Positions 13,653-21,212 of a DNA stretch of 22,442 nt are shown here, piece after piece. A program made the translations under genes and the position numbers. Positions within the stretch are counted from its first letter, which is position 1. Every line of letters begins with the position of its first letter. Source of the stretch: an uncultured Collinsella sp. (GTDB lineage Bacteria > Actinomycetota > Coriobacteriia > Coriobacteriales > Coriobacteriaceae); NCBI GenBank assembly GCA_934654625.1, contig CAKUGM010000027.1, forward strand, positions 1 to 22,442. The letters are read 5' to 3'. The notes below the pieces were generated by a model that had not been told where the DNA came from, made no database searches, and saw only the letters and a program-made list of their open reading frames with translations.

Positions 13653-13724
13653 CCTTCGCGCCTAAGCAACAGGCGCCAACCGCGCGAAACCTTACTTACC
13701 TTCACTTTCGAAAGGACCCTCCCC

Positions 13725-14270
13725 ATGTCCAACGTCACCGCTCGTACCGTCTCTGCCGAGGCTTCCCCTCGCGGCCTTGTCGACATCTCCTCCCTCGTCT
13801 TGCTCGCGATCCTTCTTGCCGCCGGATTCATCCTCAACATGACCGCAGGCAATGCTCTAGCCATGACCGGCATCAAGCCCCAGTTCATCATCGCGGCATA
13901 TGCCCTCGCAATCGTGCTTACCCGCGCGAATCTTGCTCAAGCGATCATCTACGGCCTCATCTCGGCAGCCGTAATCCAGTTCACCACGTCCATCCCGGGC
14001 CTTAACTTCCTAACCGAGGCCGCAGGCGCCCTCGCGATGGCCGTTCTCGTCAAAAGCGGTATCGGCGGGACGAAGGTGAACCCGCTTATCGCGACATTTG
14101 TCACCACCCTTGTTTCCGGAGCCCTGTTCGCCATCGTGGGAACGCTTATGGCCGGCTTTGGACTGGAGGCGGCCCTGCCTAAGGTCCCGTTGGTGCTGGG
14201 AACCGCCATCTTTAACGCCATCGTGGTCCAAGCGCTGTTCTTCCCTCTCGCCAAAGTTCTTCAGAAATAG
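13725..14270 (+). CDS. TrpP-like ECF transporter substrate-binding (S) protein 2, 181 aa
   Basis: This is a paralogue of the preceding gene: both share LAAGFILN, the FII(S/A)A segment, GLISAAVIQ(I/F)TT and T(L)VSG. It starts at an ATG with GAAAGGAC upstream, 72 bases after gene 1. Differences lie mostly in the loops (TTSIPGLNFLTEAAGA against TTTSPFIDFAAEGIAA), where substrate contacts may sit, so the two may bind different compounds (for example tryptophan and an indole derivative) while sharing one energising module. Its placement in the same attenuated operon means both would rise on Trp limitation. A duplication-divergence origin is inferred; specificity cannot be read from sequence. Confidence 0.76.
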   Translation: MSNVTARTVSAEASPRGLVDISSLVLLAILLAAGFILNMTAGNALAMTGIKPQFIIAAYALAIVLTRANLAQAIIYGLISAAVIQFTTSIPGLNFLTEAAGALAMAVLVKSGIGGTKVNPLIATFVTTLVSGALFAIVGTLMAGFGLEAALPKVPLVLGTAIFNAIVVQALFFPLAKVLQK

Positions 14271-14288
14271 CCCTGCTCGATATGCGCC

Positions 14289-14322
14289 GGTGCGGGAATG
14301 CCCCCACAGGTATCCCCGCACC
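14289..14322 (+). other. Stable intercistronic hairpin between S genes and EcfA
   Basis: GGTGCGGG (14289-14296) pairs perfectly with CCCGCACC (14315-14322), and the inner ATGCC/GGTAT extends it after one mismatch, leaving a 6-base loop. No U-tract follows, so it is not a standard terminator. In an operon this can protect an upstream 3' end or partly stop polymerase, adjusting S to EcfA/T amounts. Confidence 0.5.
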
Positions 14323-14376
14323 CTCCGGGCGTAGGCGCCGCCCTCGTTTGCTCTCTTTTTGAATCGAAAGGCCGTC

Positions 14377-16119
14377 ATGAACCCGATTATCGACATAGAG
14401 GACGTCTCGTTCTCGTATCGCGAGACGCACGAGCCCGCGCTGAACCACGTTTCGCTCGCGATAGGCGAAGGCGATTTCCTCGGCATCATCGGTCCTTCGG
14501 GTGCAGGCAAGTCCACCCTCGCCGCATGCCTTTCCGGAGCGATTCCCCACCACTTTGGAGGGGCGCTCTACGGAGCCGTGCGCGTAGCTGGACAGGATAC
14601 CTGCGAAGTCACGCTCACCGATATCTCGCGCATCGTCGGAAGCGTACTGCAGGATATCGATACGCAAATGGTTGCCTCTGTTGTGGAAGACGAGCTGCTC
14701 TTTGGTCTGGAGAACTTCGGCGTTCCACACGATCAGATCGAGCAGCGCCTTTCGGATGCCTTGCAGACCGTTGGCATCGCCGACCTGCGTGACCGCGAGA
14801 TCGCCACGCTCTCGGGCGGCCAGAAGCAAAAAGTCGCCATCGCCGCGATCATGGCCCTGCAGCCCCGTGTGCTCGTGCTCGACGAGCCTACCGCCGCCCT
14901 TGACCCTGCAAGTTCCCTCCTCGTCTTTGAGACACTCGCAAAGATCAACCGCGAGCAAAACGTCACCGTCGTGGTTGTCGAACAGAAAGTAGCGCTTCTC
15001 TCCACGTTTTGCGACCGCGTGATCGTGCTCGACAACGGCAGTATCGCCCTCGAGGGAGAACCGCACGAGGTCTTCTCGCATGCCGACGAGCTTCGATGCA
15101 TCGGTGTCGACAGCCCCCGCGTGGCGCGCATCTCCAACAGCCTTGCACGCAAAAATATCGGCACGCAAACGTCGCCCTGCCTTACCGTCGAAGAGGCCGA
15201 AGTCCTCATCAAAGGCATAGTAGGAAACGCGTTTCACGATTCGGACCGCACGGTCGCGTCCTCTCCCCACGCACCGCGCGCGACAACGGCGCAAGAACCC
15301 GTGGTCGCATTCGAGCACGTCAATTTTGCCTATCCTCTGGGAGGCGCCGCCGTGCACGACCTTACCCTCGCGGTTCGTCCCGGCGAGCTCATAGGGCTTG
15401 TGGGTCAAAACGGCGCCGGCAAGACCACCTTCACCAAGCTCCTCACCGGCCTGCTCAAGCCCGATGCGGGCTGCGTACGCGTTGCGGGAGCCGACACCAA
15501 AAGCACGCCCACGAGCGTTATCGCCCGCTCGTGCGCCACGCTCTTCCAAAACCCCGATCGGCAGATCTGCAAGGAGACCGTGGAAGACGAGATCGCCTTC
15601 GGCCTCGAGCTCCACGGGATGGATTCGGCTCGCGCGCACGAAAAAGCGCGCGAGGCAGCAAAGCGATTCGGCCTTCCGCTCGACGAGGCACCGTTTTCGC
15701 TCTCGCGCGGACAGCGACAGATGGTCGCGCTCGCAAGCGTTCTCGTGGTGGAACCGCGCGTGATCGTGCTCGACGAGCCCACGAGCGGCCTTGACTATCG
15801 CGAATGCATGACCGTGATGGAAACGGTGAAGCAGATGGCCGAAGCCGGTTGCGCCGTCATCATGGTATGCCACGACATGGAAGTGGTCTCCGATTTCGCG
15901 GAGCGCATCGCTATTATGGCAGACGGGCGCATCCTGGCATCGGGCCCCACGCGCGATCTTTTTGGCCAGCCCGACCTCATGCGCGCCGCATCCATTGAGC
16001 CACCGCAGGTCATCGAACTTGCACGCCGTCTTTCGCGATCCGTCTCCCCCGCCTTCGAAGGCGTCAGCGAGGTTTCGGATATCGTTCGCATCACCGAGGA
16101 GATGATCTATCGTGGTTAA
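14377..16119 (+). CDS. Fused double-ATPase ECF transporter subunit EcfA, 580 aa
   Basis: Two CbiO-type ABC domains in one chain power the ECF importer. Domain 1: Walker A GPSGAGKST (39-47), LSGGQ (145-149), Walker B VLVLDE (165-170). Domain 2: Walker A GQNGAGKTT (343-351), signature LSRGQ (442-446), Walker B VIVLDE (462-467) and an H-loop CHD. Domain 1 has Gln203 (VEQK) where the H-loop His normally sits. In an ABC sandwich Gln203 and the altered LSRGQ fall in the same composite site, so one ATP site looks degenerate and the other fully canonical. The linker is about 250-310. The ATG at 14377 has GAAAGG 5 bases upstream; an in-frame TTG at 14359 precedes it. Overlap with ecfT by 8 bases shows coupling. 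Confidence 0.93.
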   Translation: MNPIIDIEDVSFSYRETHEPALNHVSLAIGEGDFLGIIGPSGAGKSTLAACLSGAIPHHFGGALYGAVRVAGQDTCEVTLTDISRIVGSVLQDIDTQMVASVVEDELLFGLENFGVPHDQIEQRLSDALQTVGIADLRDREIATLSGGQKQKVAIAAIMALQPRVLVLDEPTAALDPASSLLVFETLAKINREQNVTVVVVEQKVALLSTFCDRVIVLDNGSIALEGEPHEVFSHADELRCIGVDSPRVARISNSLARKNIGTQTSPCLTVEEAEVLIKGIVGNAFHDSDRTVASSPHAPRATTAQEPVVAFEHVNFAYPLGGAAVHDLTLAVRPGELIGLVGQNGAGKTTFTKLLTGLLKPDAGCVRVAGADTKSTPTSVIARSCATLFQNPDRQICKETVEDEIAFGLELHGMDSARAHEKAREAAKRFGLPLDEAPFSLSRGQRQMVALASVLVVEPRVIVLDEPTSGLDYRECMTVMETVKQMAEAGCAVIMVCHDMEVVSDFAERIAIMADGRILASGPTRDLFGQPDLMRAASIEPPQVIELARRLSRSVSPAFEGVSEVSDIVRITEEMIYRG

Positions 16120-16858
16120 CGTCATCGACTACGTGCCCGGCACGACTCTGCTGCACAAACTCAATCCCGTGGCAAAACTCGCACTCGCCGCAGCGATCAT
16201 CCTCTCCACCTTCCTGGCTCAAAGCTACGCGATGCTCATCGGCCTGCTTGCGCTCACGCTTGCCCTGGGCGCCTACGCGGGCGTAGCCGATCGCCTGCTC
16301 AAGCTGTTGCGCCTGCTCATCCCTATCGCCTTAATCATGCTCGTGCTTCAGACCGCTTTTATGCGCGAGGGCAAGACGCTTTTTGCTTTTGTGACCGACA
16401 CGGGCCTCATCACGGGCTCCAAGGCCTGCTTGCGCCTTTTGGGCGTGGCGCTTCCACTCGTCTTGATGCTCATGGTCACCAAACTCAACGACCTGGCAAA
16501 CGCCTGCGTCGAAAAGCTGCATATCCCGTATCGCTACGCCTTCACCTTCACCACGGCATTGCGTTTTGTCCCGGTGTTCAGCCAAGAGATGAACGCGATC
16601 ATCGAGGCGCAGACGGCACGCGGCGTGGAGTACGACACCAAGAACCCCATCAAGAAACTCAAGCTCATGCTGCCGCTATGCGCACCGTTGCTTATCTCGA
16701 GCGTAGGCAAGACCGACGCGACGGCGCTCGCCGCCGAGCAGCGGGGCTTTTATCTGCGCACGCGCGAGAGCAGCTACAAGCGCTACCCCTTTGCCGCCCG
16801 CGACATCGCGATCTTTGGCCTTTGCATCGCCCTTATCGCGGCGGGAGCGGTTCTTTAG
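16112..16858 (+). CDS. ecfT: ECF transporter transmembrane coupling subunit EcfT, 248 aa
   Basis: EcfT links the ATPase to the substrate-binding proteins in the membrane. N-terminal helices (about 22-58, 64-85, 105-123) and a last helix (about 230-247) surround the long cytoplasmic coupling region. Both family signature motifs that dock into the ATPases are present: TARG (168-171) and EQRG (209-212), each in an amphipathic helix. The GTG start overlaps the end of the EcfA gene by 8 bases, with GAGGAG about 10 bases upstream. With the fused EcfA and two S proteins this completes a self-contained (group I-like) ECF importer, unlike those sharing a genome-wide module. Confidence 0.92.
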   Translation: MVNVIDYVPGTTLLHKLNPVAKLALAAAIILSTFLAQSYAMLIGLLALTLALGAYAGVADRLLKLLRLLIPIALIMLVLQTAFMREGKTLFAFVTDTGLITGSKACLRLLGVALPLVLMLMVTKLNDLANACVEKLHIPYRYAFTFTTALRFVPVFSQEMNAIIEAQTARGVEYDTKNPIKKLKLMLPLCAPLLISSVGKTDATALAAEQRGFYLRTRESSYKRYPFAARDIAIFGLCIALIAAGAVL

Positions 16859-16932
16859 TTTTTGTTCCTCCGTCGCGCAATTGTGCTCCCCTTGCTACCA
16901 TGCAACATGAAGATACGTGATAAGGAGAGCGC

Positions 16933-17994
16933 ATGGCACGCCGCAAAAAGCAGAAAAAGCAGGTAAAAGAAGCACTCGACCTGCGTACATTCGAACACAC
17001 CGACGAGGCGGAGCAGCTTGGTGCGGCGTTTGCGGACATAGAGCTCCCCTCGTTTTTCATCGACTCCGTCGCAGGCGCCTACGGCACTGCCGCGAAGTCC
17101 ATCCTAGAGGGAATCGTTCAGGCAAAAGACCGTCCCGTCACTTTCCGCGCAAACGCCCTGAAGTCGAATGCCGCAGAGGTGGCCGACGCCTTAAACGCCG
17201 CAGACATCGAGTTCGAGCGCGTGCCGTGGTACGCCGATGCCTTCGTCGTCCCTGCATCGTTTGAGCGAGCCGTCTGGGACCTCGACCTCATCCACGACGG
17301 CAAGATCTATCTGCAAAGCCTCTCGTCCATGCTGCCCCCGCTTGCACTTGCCGTGCAGCCCGGGCAGGACGTTTTGGACATGTGCGCAGCACCTGGCGGC
17401 AAGACCACGCAGCTTGCCGCCCTCGAGCCGCAGGCCCATGTGACCGCAGCTGAGATGCACGCGCCCCGAGCAGACAAGCTCGAGCACAACCTCGAGAAAC
17501 AGGGCGCAAAAAACGTGCAGGTCATGCGTATCGATGCGCGCGAGCTTGACGAATTCTTCTCGTTCGATCGCATCTTGCTCGACGCCCCGTGCACGGGCTC
17601 GGGCACGATCATCGCCGGGTGCGAGCGTACGATTAAGGGCTTTAGCGAGCAACTGCTGCAAAAATGCGCCCGTTCCCAACGTGCACTGCTTGACCGCAGC
17701 CTCACCGTGCTTAAGCCCGGGGGCTACCTGCTGTATTCGACATGCTCGGTGCTCCCCCAAGAAAACGAGGACGCCGTTCTCCACGTACTCAAAAAGCACC
17801 GCGATTGCGAGCTCATGGCCCTGGATAAAACGGAAGACGCCGATGGCAACCCCACGGTAGCAGCCCCCTTTGCCAAGCTATTGGCCCAGCATGACATCCC
17901 CGTTCTGCACAACGAGATAGAGGGCACCGTCACCGTTGCCCCCACACGTGAATACGAAGGATTCTTCCTCGCGCTTATAACCAAAAAGCGTTAG
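16933..17994 (+). CDS. RsmB/RsmF-family RNA m5C methyltransferase, 353 aa
   Basis: The enzyme transfers a methyl group from S-adenosylmethionine to C5 of cytosine in rRNA or tRNA. After a Lys-rich start, residues 40-115 correspond to the N-terminal RNA-recognition region (RPVTFRANALKS). The catalytic domain has YLQSLSSMLPPLAL (126-139), the SAM loop DMCAAPGGKTTQ (149-160), motif IV DAPCTGSG (217-224, Cys220) and motif VI STCSVLPQENE (269-279, catalytic Cys271). At 353 aa it lacks the extra C-terminal domains of E. coli RsmF (about 480 aa) and the NusB domain of RsmB, so the target base is uncertain. AAGGAG lies at the right distance. Its stop overlaps the stop of the opposing small gene. Confidence 0.9.
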   Translation: MARRKKQKKQVKEALDLRTFEHTDEAEQLGAAFADIELPSFFIDSVAGAYGTAAKSILEGIVQAKDRPVTFRANALKSNAAEVADALNAADIEFERVPWYADAFVVPASFERAVWDLDLIHDGKIYLQSLSSMLPPLALAVQPGQDVLDMCAAPGGKTTQLAALEPQAHVTAAEMHAPRADKLEHNLEKQGAKNVQVMRIDARELDEFFSFDRILLDAPCTGSGTIIAGCERTIKGFSEQLLQKCARSQRALLDRSLTVLKPGGYLLYSTCSVLPQENEDAVLHVLKKHRDCELMALDKTEDADGNPTVAAPFAKLLAQHDIPVLHNEIEGTVTVAPTREYEGFFLALITKKR

Positions 17995-18200
17995 CGGCTA
18001 TGCTTGCCCTCGCCCGCATGCGATCCAGATCGGGCATTCGGCCGACGGCGAGCACCTGCCGAGGCGTCGTCGCGAACATCGCGGCGACGAGCCGCGGCGC
18101 CCTTGATGAGCGTAATCACAAAGTAGAGAGCAGCCGCGACGCAGATCACGCCAATGAATAGCGCTACGGGACCGATAATGTCCATGAGGTTCATCTGCAT
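17991..18200 (-). CDS. 69-aa single-span membrane protein
   Basis: An N-terminal hydrophobic segment (about 8-33: IIGPVALFIGVICVAAALYF) is followed by a highly basic, Arg- and Ala-rich cytoplasmic tail (LIKGAAARRRDVRDD and onward). GGAGA 5 bases before the ATG supports translation. The gene is convergent with the methyltransferase; their stop codons share two bases. No family is recognised. A role as a small membrane anchor is possible but unsupported. Confidence 0.6.
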   Translation of the reverse strand: MQMNLMDIIGPVALFIGVICVAAALYFVITLIKGAAARRRDVRDDASAGARRRPNARSGSHAGEGKHSR

Positions 18201-18397
18201 CTGTCTCTCCGTTTAGTTTGCATTGCCGATGCGTGGGTATAACTACCCCATCAAATTATCCTTAGCTTAGCGCAAGCACGTCTTTGACACGTACGCGGGC
18301 ACAAAAGAACAGGAGCCCACCACGGCGTGGGCGCAAATACAGCGGTCTCATGCCGTACGACAATCAATACCAACCGCGGCCAGGAAGGAGCGCCCCC

Positions 18398-19429
18398 ATG
18401 GACAACCTGACTGAGAATAGCCCCATCACCAGCACCGATATTCCGCCGTGCAAAAACGTTTCAGCAACTCCGTTGGATACGCCAGAGCTCGAGGCAAGAG
18501 TCGAGCAGAACATCGAGGCCACGGTCGATTTCTCCGAAGTCGATATCGACCCCGACCTTTCAGCACCTCCCCATGCCGTGACCCCGGCTGGAATCTTGCC
18601 CATGGACCCCGCCCCCATCGAGGGGAACCTGCGAAAGGCAACCATCTCCGTCCCCGATGCCATCGAGGACGCGGGAGGCTTCACCCTCTTCGGGCGCCGC
18701 ATCAAATCGCTCATGTACTCGACCGACGTTGCCGTGATCCGCAACAGCAACGCTGACGCCGTCTTTGCCGTCTATCCCTTCACCGCACAGCCCTCGATCA
18801 CCCAGGCGCTGCTCACCGCAGCCGAATGCCCGGTATTCGTAGGCGTGGGCGGCGGCACGACAACCGGTAAGCGCTCAGTTCAGCTCGCAGCCGTATCCGA
18901 AATGCAAGGCGTCGCGGGCGTGATCGTGAACTCCCCCGCCTCGCCCGAGATGGTCGAGCATATCGTTCATGTGGTGGACATCCCCGTCGTGGCAACCGTC
19001 GTGCGTGCCGACGACGCCCATGCCAAAGTGCGCGCCGGCGCCAAGATCTTGAACATCGCTGCCGGCAAAAACACACCCGAAGTATTGCGCGAGCTGCGTC
19101 GTTCCTACCCCAACCTCCCGCTTATCGCACCGGGCGGAAAAACGCCCGAGTCGATTCAGGCGACCATCGCCGCCGGCGCCAACGCTATCATCTGGACTCC
19201 GCCTTCGGCGCAGATGATGCAGCAGGATATGATGGCACGCTATCGCGAGCAGGAAAACGCGGGCGTGCACGAAGAGCCGTCCATCGATCCCATTTCCGCC
19301 GGTGATATCAACCCCATCGATGGTGTTGGATCCGACATCCCCTTCCCCGACGACGTAATCGCCCACCTCGCACAAGCATCGCAGCGACGTCGCGAGCGCA
19401 GAAATGCGTTCTTCTCCCGCCATAAATAA
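18398..19429 (+). CDS. Unrecognised protein, probable TIM-barrel aldolase-like fold, 343 aa
   Basis: The first about 80 residues are acidic and Pro-rich, probably disordered. From about 85 on, strand-loop units follow each other at regular intervals: PVFVGVGGG (145-153), AGVIVNSP (173-180), PVVATVVR (196-203), AKILNIAAG (215-223), PLIAPGGK (241-248) and ANAIIWTPPS (261-270). This is the rhythm of a (beta/alpha)8 barrel, with Gly-rich phosphate-binding-like loops resembling KDPG-aldolase or NanE-type barrels. No catalytic Lys/Glu set can be assigned with confidence. A basic Arg-rich tail ends the protein. The ATG at 18398 has AGGAAGGAG 7 bases upstream; earlier in-frame starts lack one. It stands alone with its own terminator. 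Its function is unknown to me. Confidence 0.8.
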   Translation: MDNLTENSPITSTDIPPCKNVSATPLDTPELEARVEQNIEATVDFSEVDIDPDLSAPPHAVTPAGILPMDPAPIEGNLRKATISVPDAIEDAGGFTLFGRRIKSLMYSTDVAVIRNSNADAVFAVYPFTAQPSITQALLTAAECPVFVGVGGGTTTGKRSVQLAAVSEMQGVAGVIVNSPASPEMVEHIVHVVDIPVVATVVRADDAHAKVRAGAKILNIAAGKNTPEVLRELRRSYPNLPLIAPGGKTPESIQATIAAGANAIIWTPPSAQMMQQDMMARYREQENAGVHEEPSIDPISAGDINPIDGVGSDIPFPDDVIAHLAQASQRRRERRNAFFSRHK

Positions 19430-19462
19430 TCTCCGCGACCGGCAATCCCGTCGATTCGAACA

Positions 19463-19501
19463 AAAACGCGCCGATACCTAAACCCGGTATCGGCGCGTTT
19501 T
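19463..19501. terminator. Bidirectional terminator, perfect 16-bp stem
   Basis: AAAACGCGCCGATACC pairs fully with GGTATCGGCGCGTTTT around a 7-base loop. The A-rich left arm and T-rich right end give a U-tract in both directions. It sits between the convergent barrel-protein and DegV genes and should serve both. Confidence 0.92.
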
Positions 19502-19541
19502 GCATGCGCACGCTCAGTAAAAGCCGAGGAAGGAGTCGAAC

Positions 19542-20429
19542 CTAGTCGATGCGCACGTCCCCCATGAAGAAGAGCGCGACGGTGCCAGGACCCGTATGGG
19601 AACCGATCACGGTGCCGATATCGTTGATGTCGATCTTGCCCGCAAGTTGCGGCATATGCTCGACCAGGGCATCGGCCACGGCTTCGGCGTCTGCACGGCA
19701 CGCCGATTGCGACATGCATACCTTGCCGGTATAAGCCGCACCGTCCTCGATGTGTTCCATACAGGTCTTGACCATCTGGGCGATGGCGCGTTTCTTGGTA
19801 CGGATCTTCTCGCGCGGAATCAGGTGGCCCGTATTGTCTACATTCATGAGCGGGCAAATCTTAAGGGCGGTTCCCACGATGCCGCTCGCCTTGGAGATAC
19901 GACCGCCGCGAATAAAACTCGTCAGGTCGCTCGAGAAGAACCAATGATGAACGTTGAGCTTATGGGCCTCGGCCCAGTTTGCGAGCTCATCGAACGTCAA
20001 GCCTGCGTCGCGAAGATCGGCCAGATACTCCATGAGCAAGCCGTAGCCCGCAGAAGCGGCAAGCGAATCGATAACGCAGATCTTCCGCTCGGGATAGCGC
20101 TCACGCAGTTGCTCGGCAGCCAGGCAGGCGGAATTGTACGTGCCCGAAATACCCGAAGAGAGCGTGACGTGCAGCACGTCTTTCCCCTCCTTGAGCGCAG
20201 GCTCCCAAAATTCGACGTACTCGCCCGTGCCCACCTGGGAGGTCTTGGGCTCGGCACCCGCCGCGATGCTCGCAAAGAATTGCTCGGAAGTTGTGGACTG
20301 GTACAGATCGTCCAAATACGTTTTGCCGTCGATTTCGTAATGAAAGCATACGTACGCGATATCACGCTCGGCAAAAAACGCCGCGCTGCGATCGGCGGTC
20401 GACTCGCAAGAAAGCAGGAACGAAGACAT
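19542..20429 (-). CDS. DegV-family fatty-acid-binding protein, 295 aa
   Basis: DegV (FakB-type) proteins bind a fatty acid and present it to the kinase FakA for phosphorylation, so that exogenous fatty acids enter phospholipid synthesis. Family motifs are present: an N-terminal SCESTAD (7-13), PKTSQV (61-66) whose Thr-Ser bind the carboxylate, SSGISGTYNSA (91-101), and the C-terminal IGSHTGPGTVALFF (about 275-288) with the conserved His. Length is typical. The ATG has AGGGGG 5 bases upstream. The gene stands alone between the bidirectional terminator and the Rrf2 gene; no FakA kinase gene is in the window. Confidence 0.93.
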   Translation of the reverse strand: MSSFLLSCESTADRSAAFFAERDIAYVCFHYEIDGKTYLDDLYQSTTSEQFFASIAAGAEPKTSQVGTGEYVEFWEPALKEGKDVLHVTLSSGISGTYNSACLAAEQLRERYPERKICVIDSLAASAGYGLLMEYLADLRDAGLTFDELANWAEAHKLNVHHWFFSSDLTSFIRGGRISKASGIVGTALKICPLMNVDNTGHLIPREKIRTKKRAIAQMVKTCMEHIEDGAAYTGKVCMSQSACRADAEAVADALVEHMPQLAGKIDINDIGTVIGSHTGPGTVALFFMGDVRID

Positions 20430-20555
20430 ATGAACCCCCTATTCAAGACAGCCAAGGGCCATCCCGCAAATGCTATCGATGGGGTCATTATCCCACAGCA
20501 TCGAGCACAGGTGTTTCGTTATCCTCAATCTTGGGACCAATGGGACAAATGTCCC

Positions 20556-21014
20556 CTACTTGCCCTTGCACCCCTCAAGCGCGCTCAAATCGACTTCCAG
20601 GCGAACCTCGGGCACTGCGGAGAGCTCCGCCAGCGTCACGCCGTCCACATACGTGTCGATAGCAGCTTCGAGACCGGTCCAGAACTTGACCGTCGAGCAG
20701 AGCCCCGCCCGTCCGCATGACCCGTCAAGACCCTCGCATGCGACCGCCCCGGTGGAACCTTCCGCCGCACGCAGGATATCGCCGGCGCGGATCTCCTCAG
20801 CCGGCTTGGCGAGCATATAGCCGCCGCCCTTGCCGCGAACGCTCTTGAGCAGACCCGCACCCATCAGGGGGCGAACCAGCTGTTCGAGATATTTCAACGA
20901 GATGCTCTCGCGCTCGGCAACCTCTCGCAGAGCGATTTTGCCCTCTTCGTCGCCAAACGCGGCGATGTAGATCATGAGCCTCAGGGCATAGCGCCCCTTA
21001 GACGATATGAGCAT
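20556..21014 (-). CDS. Rrf2-family regulator with three cysteines (IscR-like), 152 aa
   Basis: A winged-helix regulator: MLISSKGRYALRLMIYIA, REVAERESISLKYLEQLV and the wing SVRGKGGGYMLAKPAEEI are typical Rrf2 features. Cys93, Cys100 and Cys106 (CEGLDGSC then GRAGLC) lie where IscR holds its [2Fe-2S] cluster, although the first spacing is C-x6-C rather than C-x5-C. With sufC-sufB starting divergently 199 bases away, it is probably the iron-sulfur-responsive regulator of the Suf operon. The ATG at 21014 is chosen for GGAGG four bases upstream and the family N-terminus. A ligand other than Fe-S (nitric oxide, redox) cannot be excluded. Confidence 0.88.
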   Translation of the reverse strand: MLISSKGRYALRLMIYIAAFGDEEGKIALREVAERESISLKYLEQLVRPLMGAGLLKSVRGKGGGYMLAKPAEEIRAGDILRAAEGSTGAVACEGLDGSCGRAGLCSTVKFWTGLEAAIDTYVDGVTLAELSAVPEVRLEVDLSALEGCKGK

Positions 21015-21100
21015 TCGTCCTCCCATCGGCCGACGAGACACGCGAGGGCGCGCAGCCCCGCAAAAGCCGCTCGTAGCTGTGACTTTTGCACAGAGAGCTA

Positions 21101-21123
21101 AATTCGAGCAAAGTACTCGGATT
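21101..21123. promoter_or_regulatory. Candidate Rrf2 operator in the suf control region
   Basis: AATTCGAG and CTCGGATT form an 8-bp dyad with one mismatch and a 7-base spacer. A further half-site ATTCCGAG occurs at 21158-21165. The dyad lies just upstream of the suf -35 box and between the divergent genes, a suitable place for the Rrf2 protein to control suf, itself, or both. Confidence 0.45.
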
Positions 21124-21128
21124 AACGC

Positions 21129-21156
21129 TTGACTAAAAACGGTATCATCTTATCGT
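21129..21156 (+). promoter_or_regulatory. Candidate suf operon promoter
   Basis: TTGACT (21129-21134) is one mismatch from the -35 consensus and is followed after 16 bases by TATCGT, a weaker -10. The extra ATTCCGAG half-site lies across the expected transcription start. Confidence 0.4.
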
Positions 21157-21212
21157 TATTCCGAGAGAATTCCTAGGGTTTAAGCCCTGTCGCGATTGAG
21201 AGGATGCGCACA

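Noticed and set aside
14212..16125. 637-codon open frame on the minus strand
   Set aside because: It is exactly antisense to the EcfA gene, lacks domains, and arises from GC-rich third positions of the true gene.
20542..20555. GGGACA-AA-TGTCCC palindrome next to the rrf2 stop, similar to the one at 3639-3656
   Set aside because: The loop is too short and no U-tract follows, so it is not a clear terminator; two copies with different centres do not make a repeat family.
19596..20720. 374-codon plus-strand frame
   Set aside because: It is antisense to degV and part of rrf2; composition is that of a shadow frame and there is no plausible start.
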